This document shows positions 29,143-38,156 of a stretch of DNA of 64,000 nt, in pieces. The DNA lies in the NCBI GenBank assembly GCA_014653605.1, contig JACWEG010000004.1:1-64000 (forward strand), given 5' to 3'. The notes under the pieces were generated by a model that worked only from the letters and a program-made list of their open reading frames with translations, searched no databases and was not told the DNA's origin. Made by a program: the position numbers and the translations under genes. Within the stretch, counting starts at the first letter, position 1. Every line of letters begins with the position of its first letter. The DNA is from Pelagibacterales bacterium SAG-MED37. Lineage in GTDB: Bacteria > Pseudomonadota > Alphaproteobacteria > Pelagibacterales > Pelagibacteraceae.

Positions 29143-29887
29143 TTTTTAAAACCTCTAAATTTTCAAAGTTAAATAAATCCATTTTTTCAAAATTATTTCT
29201 TAAAGATTTTATATCATTAAAAGGACCTATTAGAAGTCTATAATTTGTTTTTGATAATTCAATAATCTTTAAATTCTTAATAGAGGTTTCTTTTTTAATA
29301 CGATCCAATAAGATTCTGGCTGTGTCTTTATAATAAAAATCTGCAACTTTAATAGAATAGGAAAATTTTTTTTTTGTTATAATTTTTTTTTTCTTTTTCT
29401 TTACGTTTAAATCATTAATTTGAATTCCATCTATTGGAGCCTTTTCTGCAACTTTACTTTCCTCTTCAAATGTTTTTGCTTTTCCTGCAATAAAAGTAGA
29501 ATTTTTTGATATCAATACTATTTCAACATATGGTTCATTTTGATCTAAATCTAATGTTTCTGCTATTCTGGGACTCAATATAGAATTATAAAAATTTGAA
29601 AATTTTACTTTATTTGATTTAACTTCAGCAATTAAAAAATTCCCATTAGCAGGGTTTGTAATTTTAACCATTGATTTTCTTTTAAGAGATTTGTGATAAA
29701 TATTTAAAGATCTATTCTCAATTTTTTTAATGTTTTCTAATTTATCATTATAGATAAGTGCAAAACCTGAATTTCTGTATTTATCATCTCTTAAAAGATC
29801 TAAATTTTCATTTTTAATGTTAAATGTTTTATCACAACCTATTAACAGAAGTGGTAAAAAAATTATCAGTATTAATTTATAATTCAT
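29135..29887 (-). CDS. rlpA: RlpA-like lipoprotein with C-terminal SPOR-like domain
   Basis: Lipobox LLIGCD; NPANGNFLIAEV; SPOR-like YSIKVADFYYKDTARILLDRIKK; between mltB and dacA. Confidence 0.75.
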   Translation of the reverse strand: MNYKLILIIFLPLLLIGCDKTFNIKNENLDLLRDDKYRNSGFALIYNDKLENIKKIENRSLNIYHKSLKRKSMVKITNPANGNFLIAEVKSNKVKFSNFYNSILSPRIAETLDLDQNEPYVEIVLISKNSTFIAGKAKTFEEESKVAEKAPIDGIQINDLNVKKKKKKIITKKKFSYSIKVADFYYKDTARILLDRIKKETSIKNLKIIELSKTNYRLLIGPFNDIKSLRNNFEKMDLFNFENLEVLKNV

Positions 29888-30878
29888 TCTTAATTTTATC
29901 TTTTAATGTGCATACTGCTAAAGCAAATCTTAAAGATCGATTCCATTTTAAAATTATTTCGTAATTATCAAAAACTAAATAGGCTGGACTAAGTTTATTA
30001 GCATTTTCAACAATATCTTTATCTGGAGTAATTATAGCAACTTTTAAATTTTCATCTAAAGAGTCTATTATTTCATTGTTTTTTAAAAATTTTTTAAAAT
30101 ATCTTAATTTTTTTTTATTCTTTAATTTTTTTGCTGAAACATTTAAATATTTATCTGAAATATCGTTATTTAGATTAATTTTATAAAAACATGGTGTTTC
30201 TTGGTTCCATCCCATATTATTTAAATAGTTAGCTGCAGAAGCATACGAGTCTTGTGAATTCTTGAGATCAATATAGTTATCATTATTATAATCAATTGCA
30301 TAATTTTCAATTGTAGAAGGCATAAACTGGAAAAAACCAAATGCCCCTGCCCATGACCCATATAATGATTTATAATCAATTTGATTTGTATCAATTAATT
30401 TTAATAGAATTAACAATTCATTTGTAAAAAATTTAGATCTTCTCTGATCAAAACTTAATGTTGCTAATGAAGACAGAATATCCATTTTACCAACATATGT
30501 GCCAAAGTTAGTTTCAATTCCCATTAATGCTAAAAGTAATTCTTTCTCTACATCAAATTTTTTTTCAACTTTATTAATTAGTTCAGATTGATCTTTGTAA
30601 AAAATAATCCCTTTTTTTACTTTTTTATCTGAACTTCTTTTAGAAATATAAGTTTTAGTATCTTCATAAAATTCTGGTTGATACCTATCATATTCAATAA
30701 CTTTAGGTAAAAATTTAACATCTGACATAACTAGATTAAAAGTATTTTCAGAAATATTATTTTTAAGTGCAACAGCTTTAAAAGTTTTTTTCCAATTTTC
30801 AAATTCTAAATTATTATCAGCGTATGAATTATGTGTAAATAATGTTAAAATAAGAATAAGAATACTAACTTGTTTCAT
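29877..30878 (-). CDS. mltB: Lytic murein transglycosylase B
   Basis: LLALMGIETNFGTYVGKMDILSSLATLSFDQRRSKFF; GSWAGAFGFFQFMPS. Confidence 0.94.
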   Translation of the reverse strand: MKQVSILILILTLFTHNSYADNNLEFENWKKTFKAVALKNNISENTFNLVMSDVKFLPKVIEYDRYQPEFYEDTKTYISKRSSDKKVKKGIIFYKDQSELINKVEKKFDVEKELLLALMGIETNFGTYVGKMDILSSLATLSFDQRRSKFFTNELLILLKLIDTNQIDYKSLYGSWAGAFGFFQFMPSTIENYAIDYNNDNYIDLKNSQDSYASAANYLNNMGWNQETPCFYKINLNNDISDKYLNVSAKKLKNKKKLRYFKKFLKNNEIIDSLDENLKVAIITPDKDIVENANKLSPAYLVFDNYEIILKWNRSLRFALAVCTLKDKIKNEL

Positions 30879-31743
30879 AAAGATCCTTTAGATATATAAC
30901 TACAGCAATCCAAATAATAATAAAACTCACAAATTTAATAATAGAAAACTCTTCATTATAATAAAAATAACCAAGAATAAACTGTAATGTTGGAGTTATA
31001 TAGAAAATCATACCTGTAGGGCCCAGCCCAATCAATTCAACACCTCTAACGTATAAAAATAAAGGAATCACAGTCATAGGACCAGCTAACATTAAAAAAA
31101 GACTTAAGCCTGGATTTGATAAGCTAAAATCATTAAATCCATTTTTAGTTATAAAATAAAAAATAAGTAAAGCAAAAGGAAGTATATATAAACTTTCAAT
31201 TAATATACCTACATCAGTATCTACATTAATCTTCTTTCTGATAAGATTATAAAAAGCCCAACTAAATGCTACTATCAAACCTACCCAGGGTAAACTTTTT
31301 AAATTTATGAATATTAGAATGATAATTGATAATAGAACTAATAAAATTGAAAAAATTCTTTTTGAATTAAGTTTCTCTTTAAAAAAAATATATCCTAACA
31401 AAACACTTATAATCGGCATAATGAAATAGCCAAAACTTGCATCAATAATTCGTTCTGTTGCAACGGCATATATCCATACAGCCCAATTTATAAATATCAA
31501 AAAACCAGAGACCAACAAAGCAAATAAAGTTTTCTTATTTTTTAAAATATCTTTAAAAAGATTCCATTTTGAAAGAATTGAAGTTGTAAAAATAAGCATT
31601 ACTGCTGTCCATAAACATCTATGAACTATTAGTTCTATATGACCAATAAATGATACATATTGAAAATATATTACACCAATAAAACCCCACCAAAAAGATC
31701 CTAGAGAAGTTAATAATAAACCTTTATTGAATTGTTCTTTCAT
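30865..31743 (-). CDS. rarD: RarD-type EamA transporter
   Basis: GSFWWGFIGVIYFQYVSFIGHIELIVHRCLWT; TLQFILGYFYYNEEF. Confidence 0.92.
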   Translation of the reverse strand: MKEQFNKGLLLTSLGSFWWGFIGVIYFQYVSFIGHIELIVHRCLWTAVMLIFTTSILSKWNLFKDILKNKKTLFALLVSGFLIFINWAVWIYAVATERIIDASFGYFIMPIISVLLGYIFFKEKLNSKRIFSILLVLLSIIILIFINLKSLPWVGLIVAFSWAFYNLIRKKINVDTDVGILIESLYILPFALLIFYFITKNGFNDFSLSNPGLSLFLMLAGPMTVIPLFLYVRGVELIGLGPTGMIFYITPTLQFILGYFYYNEEFSIIKFVSFIIIWIAVVIYLKDLYETS

Positions 31744-31831
31744 AGATAATTTAGCTAATTAATTAATAACTATGTTAAATAGACTATTTTATAGTTGAAT
31801 TAAATATTTTTAATTATAAAAGCTTCTTCGT

Positions 31832-31921
31832 GGAGAGATGGCTGAGCGGTTGAAAGCACCGGTCTTGAAAACCGGCAAAGGGGCAACTCTTTCCTGGGTT
31901 CGAATCCCAGTCTCTCCGCCA
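31832..31921 (+). tRNA. tRNA-Ser (UGA)
   Basis: ggagagatggctgagcggttgaaagcaccggtcttgaaaaccggc...gggttcgaatcccagtctctccgcca; long variable arm, TGA anticodon. Confidence 0.96.
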
Positions 31922-32188
31922 TTATTTTTCACTATACTTAAAATTTCTAAATAAAGAATTTACATTATTACTCTCAAATTCAAAATCAGTTTTTAATTTG
32001 TTATAAAAACTATATAAATTATCATCATCTATGTTTAATAACTTTTCTAAGTCAAGAAGATCGTTGGTGCTTAATCCGTCAATATATTTTTTGGTAAATG
32101 CACCTAAAAGTTTGTCCATTTCTTTAGTACCACGATAATTAGATCTGTAAATAATTTTTTTTTTTAATAGATCTATATTGAGGTCCAT
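31922..32188 (-). CDS. sdhE: Succinate dehydrogenase assembly factor SdhE
   Basis: KKKIIYRSNYRGTKEMDKLLGAF; divergent from recG. Confidence 0.88.
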   Translation of the reverse strand: MDLNIDLLKKKIIYRSNYRGTKEMDKLLGAFTKKYIDGLSTNDLLDLEKLLNIDDDNLYSFYNKLKTDFEFESNNVNSLFRNFKYSEK

Positions 32189-32210
32189 TATTATAATATA
32201 TTAGTTGTTT

Positions 32211-34262
32211 ATGGATAATAAAAGTAATTATAAATATTTATTGTCAGATTTGTCAATTTTAAAAGGTGTAGGTAATAAAACCACCAATTTACTTAAAAAA
32301 AAAAGAATAAACAATATTTTTGATCTATTATGGAAATTACCTAAGTCTTATACAGATAGAAGTTTATCATCTAAAATAAAAGATTTGAAGTTGGGAGAAA
32401 TTCAAACAATAACAATAGTTCCTAAAAAATATTCTTTTCCTCGAATAAGAAACCTACCTAATAAAGTTATTTGTTCAGATGAAACAGGAGAATTAGACTG
32501 CATTTTTTTCAATAGTTACGAGGGATATATTAAAAAAATTTTACCTATAGGAAAAAATGTAACAATAAGTGGTAAAATAGGTAGATTCAGAAATAAATAT
32601 CAGCTTACTAATCCAAAATATATTTCTGAAAATGCTTCGTTAATAAAACAAAAACATAACACGTATTCACTTACAGAAGGTATTACAGAAAAAGTCTACA
32701 ATAAGATAATAAAACAAATAATGAACAAATTGCCTATTTTAGATGAATGGCATTCTAAAGAATTACTAAAAAAATTTGATGGTATAAGTTGGAATGATTC
32801 AATTAAAGAATTACACGAACCTCAGAATCAAGGAAATTATAAAGATAATTTTTATCAAAGACTTGCTTATGATGAAATTTTTTCTACATTCTTAGTTAAT
32901 TCAGAAATCAGAAAAAAAATAAAAAGGATAAAAAAAAAGAAGAAAAAAATAAATTTAAAAAAACAAGCTTTAATAATAAAGAATTTAGATTTTACACTAA
33001 CAAATGATCAATTAAAATCACTTAAAGAAATAAATAATGATCTATGTGCTAATACTAAAATGTTTAGACTGTTACAGGGGGATGTTGGTAGTGGTAAAAC
33101 TATCGTTTCTCTTATTTCTGCATACAATACAATAAATTCAGGTTTTCAAGTTGCTTTAATGGCCCCAACCGAAATTTTAGCTAGACAGCATTTTAATCTT
33201 GCAAAAAAATTATTTCCAAAGAATGTAAATATAAGATTAATTTCAGGGAAATCAGAATATAGAGATAAAAAAGAAATACTTAATGAATTATCAAATCATG
33301 ACATAGATATAGTTTTTGGAACTCATGCAATTTTTCAAAAAAAAGTAACTTTCAAAAAGTTAGGATTAATAATTATAGATGAACAGCATAAATTTGGTGT
33401 AAATCAAAGAAAGAAATTATCCGATAAAGGTGGAAACGATTGTGATGTTTTATTAATGACAGCTACGCCAATTCCAAGAACATTAACAATGACAATTTAT
33501 GGTGATATGGATCTTTCAATAATTAGAGAAAAACCAGCAGCAAGAAAACCCATAAAAACCTACAGTAAATTAGAAACTAAGATTGATGATGTTTTAATGT
33601 TTATAAAAAAACAAATAGAACTTAATAATCAAGTTTTTTGGGTTTGCCCTCTGATTGAAGAATCGAAAAAAGTTGATCACACTTCTGCTATCAAAAAATT
33701 TGAATATCTTAGTAAGGCATTCCCAAATAATGTGGGTCTACTTCATGGAAAAACTAATATTGAAGATAAAGAGCTTATACTAAATAATTTTCTAAATAAT
33801 AAGTTTAAGATATTGGTTTCAACTACAATTATTGAAGTTGGAATCGATTTTCCTAACGCCAATGCAATTATAATAGAAAATGCTAATAAATTTGGCTTGT
33901 CCCAATTACATCAACTAAGAGGAAGAGTTGGAAGAGGCAGTAAACAGTCCACCTGTATACTCATGTTCAAATCTAACTTGAGTGAAAATGCAAAAAAAAG
34001 AATTAATATACTTAAAGATTCTAATGACGGTTTTGTAATTTCTGAAGAAGATATGAAAATCAGAGGTTTTGGAGACATTTTGGGTTTTAAACAAAGTGGA
34101 ATAAAAAATTTTAAATTAGCTGACCCTGTTCTTAATGAAGACCTATTTTTATTAGCTGAAAAGGAAATGAATAGAATTGAAAAATCTGATGAAGATATAG
34201 GTAAATATAAACCTCTAATAAAGTTATACGATAGAGCAGATATAATTAATGATATAGCTTAG
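32211..34262 (+). CDS. recG: ATP-dependent DNA helicase RecG
   Basis: LLQGDVGSGKTIVSL, IIDEQHKFGVNQR, LRGRVGRGSKQSTC. Confidence 0.97.
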   Translation: MDNKSNYKYLLSDLSILKGVGNKTTNLLKKKRINNIFDLLWKLPKSYTDRSLSSKIKDLKLGEIQTITIVPKKYSFPRIRNLPNKVICSDETGELDCIFFNSYEGYIKKILPIGKNVTISGKIGRFRNKYQLTNPKYISENASLIKQKHNTYSLTEGITEKVYNKIIKQIMNKLPILDEWHSKELLKKFDGISWNDSIKELHEPQNQGNYKDNFYQRLAYDEIFSTFLVNSEIRKKIKRIKKKKKKINLKKQALIIKNLDFTLTNDQLKSLKEINNDLCANTKMFRLLQGDVGSGKTIVSLISAYNTINSGFQVALMAPTEILARQHFNLAKKLFPKNVNIRLISGKSEYRDKKEILNELSNHDIDIVFGTHAIFQKKVTFKKLGLIIIDEQHKFGVNQRKKLSDKGGNDCDVLLMTATPIPRTLTMTIYGDMDLSIIREKPAARKPIKTYSKLETKIDDVLMFIKKQIELNNQVFWVCPLIEESKKVDHTSAIKKFEYLSKAFPNNVGLLHGKTNIEDKELILNNFLNNKFKILVSTTIIEVGIDFPNANAIIIENANKFGLSQLHQLRGRVGRGSKQSTCILMFKSNLSENAKKRINILKDSNDGFVISEEDMKIRGFGDILGFKQSGIKNFKLADPVLNEDLFLLAEKEMNRIEKSDEDIGKYKPLIKLYDRADIINDIA

Positions 34263-34876
34263 TTCTTACCTGAAGATGTTCCTGCTGAGACTATAAATTT
34301 TGAAGCTTCTTCAAAAGTCATATTTAGATAAATAACATCATCAATTGGAAACATTAATAAAAAACCACTAGTTGGATTTGGAGTTGTTGGTACAAAAACA
34401 TTAATTAATCTTTGATTAGTTTTATCTGCCATTTCACCTTTATTTTCTTTAGTAGCAAATCCAACGGCCCATACACCTTTTCTTGGGTATTCTATTAATA
34501 CAACACTTTTTTTATCATTATCTTTATTAGAAAAAGACTCAGTCATTTGAAGAATTGCGGAATAAATAGTTCTTAAAAAAGGTATTCTTTTAAATAAATC
34601 GTCAATTAATTTAAGTATTCTTTTTCCTAAAAAGGATAATGATAAACCACCAACAAAAGTTATTAAAATAATTGAAATTAATATTTCAATACCTGGAATC
34701 GCATAAGGTAGATAATTATTAGGATTAATATTTTCAGGAATAAGATTTGATGAAACTCCAATAAGGATTTTGCTGAGATATAAAGTAAAACCGATAGGTA
34801 TAAGAACAACTACTCCTGTTATAAAATAATTTCTAAGAATAAGTGTTAAAGATCTCTTTTTTTTATTTTTTTTCAT
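34259..34876 (-). CDS. DUF502 family membrane protein
   Basis: LRNYFITGVVVLIPIGFTLYL; FVPTTPNPTSGFLLMFP. Confidence 0.93.
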   Translation of the reverse strand: MKKNKKKRSLTLILRNYFITGVVVLIPIGFTLYLSKILIGVSSNLIPENINPNNYLPYAIPGIEILISIILITFVGGLSLSFLGKRILKLIDDLFKRIPFLRTIYSAILQMTESFSNKDNDKKSVVLIEYPRKGVWAVGFATKENKGEMADKTNQRLINVFVPTTPNPTSGFLLMFPIDDVIYLNMTFEEASKFIVSAGTSSGKN

Positions 34877-34880
34877 AAGA

Positions 34881-34958
34881 TTAATTAAAACTTGAGTAAA
34901 TTACGAAAGAAATTGCAATAATAAATAAAATTAACAAAATTTTATTATTTAGATTCAT
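34881..34958 (-). CDS. Possible single-TM microprotein (25 aa)
   Basis: Manual translation MNLNNKILLILFIIAISFVIYSSFN*; ends 4 nt before the DUF502 start. Confidence 0.3.
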   Translation of the reverse strand: MNLNNKILLILFIIAISFVIYSSFN

Positions 34959-34988
34959 TAAAAAATATATTATCAATGATATTTGAAA

Positions 34989-35816
34989 ATGGATAGAAGA
35001 AAATTCTTAACATATGTTGGTTGTAGCTGCTGTGGTTTTGCCTTTAATTCTTGTACTACAGCACCTATTACTGAAAGAAGACAATTAAAGATAGTCTCTG
35101 AAGCTAAGCTAAATGCTCAGGCAGCAGCTATTTATGAAAAAGTAAAAGAAAAAGAAAAAATGAGTGATGATCTAAAATCACTTAATGAAATTAGAGAAAT
35201 AGGAAAAAAAATGGAATATTCAATAGGTGAATATTTCTACAGATCAAAATTAAATGATCCAACAGTAAATTTTGATTGGGAATATATATTAATTGATAAT
35301 AAAAAAGTTAGAAATGCATGGTGTATGCCAGGTGGTAAAATTGCAGTTTATTCTGGTATGCTTGAAGTTACAAAAAATAAAAATGGCCTAGCAGCTGTAA
35401 TGGGTCATGAAATAGCACATGCTGTAGCAAAACACTCAGTAGAAAGGGCAAGTCGGGGTGCTCTTCTTAATACTGGAACTCAAATCGTTGATATTCTGAG
35501 TGGTGGTAAATTATCTCAAGTTAATAGAACCACAGGAATGAATACTGTTGGTTTACTCTCTCAATTAGGAATTATGTTTCCATTTAATAGAAAACAAGAA
35601 AGTGAAGCGGATTATCTTGGGTTAATTTTTTCCTCTTTATCAGGATATGATATTAGAGAAACAATCAAAATTTGGGAAAGAATGAAAGAATATAATAAGG
35701 GTAAAACTCCTTCTGAGTTTATGAGCACCCACCCTTCCCCAGATAATCGTATAAGAAAAATTAAAGAATGGACTAACGGCGTAACTTTAGATTATCCACC
35801 TATAAAAGATATCTAG
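34989..35816 (+). CDS. M48-family metalloprotease with Tat/lipoprotein-like N-terminus
   Basis: MDRRKFLTYVGCSCCGFAFNSC; VMGHEIAHAVAKHSVER; ESEADYLGL. Confidence 0.93.
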   Translation: MDRRKFLTYVGCSCCGFAFNSCTTAPITERRQLKIVSEAKLNAQAAAIYEKVKEKEKMSDDLKSLNEIREIGKKMEYSIGEYFYRSKLNDPTVNFDWEYILIDNKKVRNAWCMPGGKIAVYSGMLEVTKNKNGLAAVMGHEIAHAVAKHSVERASRGALLNTGTQIVDILSGGKLSQVNRTTGMNTVGLLSQLGIMFPFNRKQESEADYLGLIFSSLSGYDIRETIKIWERMKEYNKGKTPSEFMSTHPSPDNRIRKIKEWTNGVTLDYPPIKDI

Positions 35817-35822
35817 GTTATG

Positions 35823-35898
<76 letters not shown>

Positions 35899-35980
35899 AC
35901 ATTCATTAGATGAATTAAATCTATATATAGAATTATTTTAATAATTCAAATAGGAATTTCTGAGACAAATAGTTTCTTAT

Positions 35981-37093
35981 TTACAGCTTTTCAATATATT
36001 TATCATGAAAGGTGTCAAATGTACCATTTTCAATATTCTTTCTTATAGCAGTCATCAATTCTTGATAAAAATTTATATTGTGTAAAGTTAAAATCATTGA
36101 ACCTAAAATTTCATTAGTATTAAAGAGATGATTCAAATAATTCTTTGAATATTTGTTCAGATTGAGATTTCTACAATTATTATCTAGAGGAGTATTATCA
36201 TCTTTATATCTATTATTCTTTATATTAATTCTACCATTCCAAGTAAAAGCTAATCCTGTTCTTCCTGATCTTGTTGGCATCACACAATCAAACATATCAA
36301 TACCTCTTTTAACAGCACCTAAAATATCAGATGGAGTACCTACGCCCATTAAATAATGTGGTTTATCATTTGGTAAATCATCTTTAATATCATCTAAAAC
36401 TGAAAACATTTCTTTTTGGGTTTCTCCTACTGCTAACCCACCAATAGCATAACCATCAAAATTGATTTTTTCTAATTCCTTTAATGATTGTAATCTAAGG
36501 TCCTTAAAAAGTCCTCCTTGTATTATTCCAAATAAAGCTTTATGAGGATTTTTACCAAAGGCATTTTTTGATCTTTTTGCCCAATATAAAGATAACTCCA
36601 TAGATTTTTGTATTAACTTATAATCATTAGTTTTTTTTGGGCACTCATCCATAATCATTACAATGTCTGAATTTAATCCAAGTTGAATTCTAATACTTTC
36701 TTCTGGGCTTAAATAAAATTTTTTTCCATCAACATGTGAATTAAAAATAGCTCCTTTTTCTCTATCAATTTTATTTAATTTAGATAGTGACATTACTTGA
36801 AATCCCCCAGAGTCAGTAAGTATTGGCAAATCACAATTCATAAATTTATGTAAACCTCCAGCTTTTTGAATTCTATCGACACCAGGTCTAATCATTAAGT
36901 GGTAAGTATTTCCAAGGATAATCTCAGAGCCTGTTTTAATTATATCATTAATCGTACACGCTTTAACTGTAGCTTGAGTTCCAACTGGCATAAAGGCAGG
37001 TGTTCTAATATTACCTCTATGGGTTTCAATTAATCCGTGTCTAGCATATTTATCTTTATTTAATACATTAAAAGCAAAATCTTTTAATGCCAT
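35981..37093 (-). CDS. tgt: Queuine tRNA-ribosyltransferase
   Basis: LTDSGGFQVMSLSKL; GGLAVGE; FDCVMPTRSGRTG. Confidence 0.97.
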   Translation of the reverse strand: MALKDFAFNVLNKDKYARHGLIETHRGNIRTPAFMPVGTQATVKACTINDIIKTGSEIILGNTYHLMIRPGVDRIQKAGGLHKFMNCDLPILTDSGGFQVMSLSKLNKIDREKGAIFNSHVDGKKFYLSPEESIRIQLGLNSDIVMIMDECPKKTNDYKLIQKSMELSLYWAKRSKNAFGKNPHKALFGIIQGGLFKDLRLQSLKELEKINFDGYAIGGLAVGETQKEMFSVLDDIKDDLPNDKPHYLMGVGTPSDILGAVKRGIDMFDCVMPTRSGRTGLAFTWNGRINIKNNRYKDDNTPLDNNCRNLNLNKYSKNYLNHLFNTNEILGSMILTLHNINFYQELMTAIRKNIENGTFDTFHDKYIEKL

Positions 37094-37099
37094 TAAATT

Positions 37100-37669
37100 C
37101 TATAAAGATTTAAAGCTAATTATTTTATCTGGATCTGACACAGAGCCGTTATTACTTTCATCACCTCTTTTAATTTTATCTACGTATTCCATTCCTTCAA
37201 CTACTTTTCCAAAAACTGTATACTGATTATCTAAAAACGGTGCAGGTTTAAAACAAATAAAAAATTGACTATTGGCGCTATTAGGATCTGATGATCTCGC
37301 CATAGATAAGGTCCCTCTATCATGAGGCAACTTGCTAAATTCTTGTTTTAAATCTGGTAAATCAGAACCACCCATACCCGCTCTTCCTAAATCAAAATCA
37401 TTAGATGATGAATTACCAAATTTAACATCGCCAGTTTGAGCCATAAATCCATCTATTACTCTATGAAAAACAACATTGTCATATTTTCCATTGTCAGCTA
37501 GCTCTTTAATTCTTTTCACATGGTTAGGTGCTACATCCGAAAATAACTCTATCTTAACATCTCCATCTTTTAATTTTAAAATCATTATATTCTCCTGTGC
37601 TATTGATTGATTGGTTGTTAAAAAAAATAAGATTAATATCTTGATTAAAAATCTATTCATAATTATCAT
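37100..37669 (-). CDS. Peptidyl-prolyl cis-trans isomerase (cyclophilin), exported
   Basis: VVFHRVIDGFMAQTGD; NSANSQFFICFKPAPFLD. Confidence 0.96.
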   Translation of the reverse strand: MIIMNRFLIKILILFFLTTNQSIAQENIMILKLKDGDVKIELFSDVAPNHVKRIKELADNGKYDNVVFHRVIDGFMAQTGDVKFGNSSSNDFDLGRAGMGGSDLPDLKQEFSKLPHDRGTLSMARSSDPNSANSQFFICFKPAPFLDNQYTVFGKVVEGMEYVDKIKRGDESNNGSVSDPDKIISFKSL

Positions 37670-38156
37670 TCTTATCTTTTAAAGATTTAATTGTACTTTT
37701 AGTCGTAAATTTTTTTATGTCACCACCTAATTTAACAATTTCTTTAACAAATTTTGAAGAGATAATCTGATTTTCAACATCTGACATTAAGAAAATTGTC
37801 TCTATATTATTGTCTAATTTTCTATTCATTCCAGCTAACTGAAATTCATATTCAAAATCTGAAACTGCTCTTAAGCCTCTTAGAATTATATTCGACTTAA
37901 ACTTTTTACATAAGTCAGTTGTTAGTGAATTGAAAGAAACAACTACAATTTTTTTTTTGCTCAATTTAAGATCTTTAAATAGTGCTTTATTCACAATGTC
38001 TATTCTCTCCTCTGAACTAAATAAATAATTTTTATTACTAACATTTGAAACACCAACAACTATCTTATCAAACAATTTTAGTGCTTTTTTAATTACATCG
38101 ATGTGTCCATATGTTATTGGATCAAATGTACCAGGATAAATAACAACTTTATTCAT
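37653..38156 (-). CDS. coaD: Phosphopantetheine adenylyltransferase
   Basis: VIYPGTFDPITYGHIDVIKKAL; ILRGLRAVSDFEYEFQLAGMNR. Confidence 0.97.
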   Translation of the reverse strand: MNKVVIYPGTFDPITYGHIDVIKKALKLFDKIVVGVSNVSNKNYLFSSEERIDIVNKALFKDLKLSKKKIVVVSFNSLTTDLCKKFKSNIILRGLRAVSDFEYEFQLAGMNRKLDNNIETIFLMSDVENQIISSKFVKEIVKLGGDIKKFTTKSTIKSLKDKNDNYE

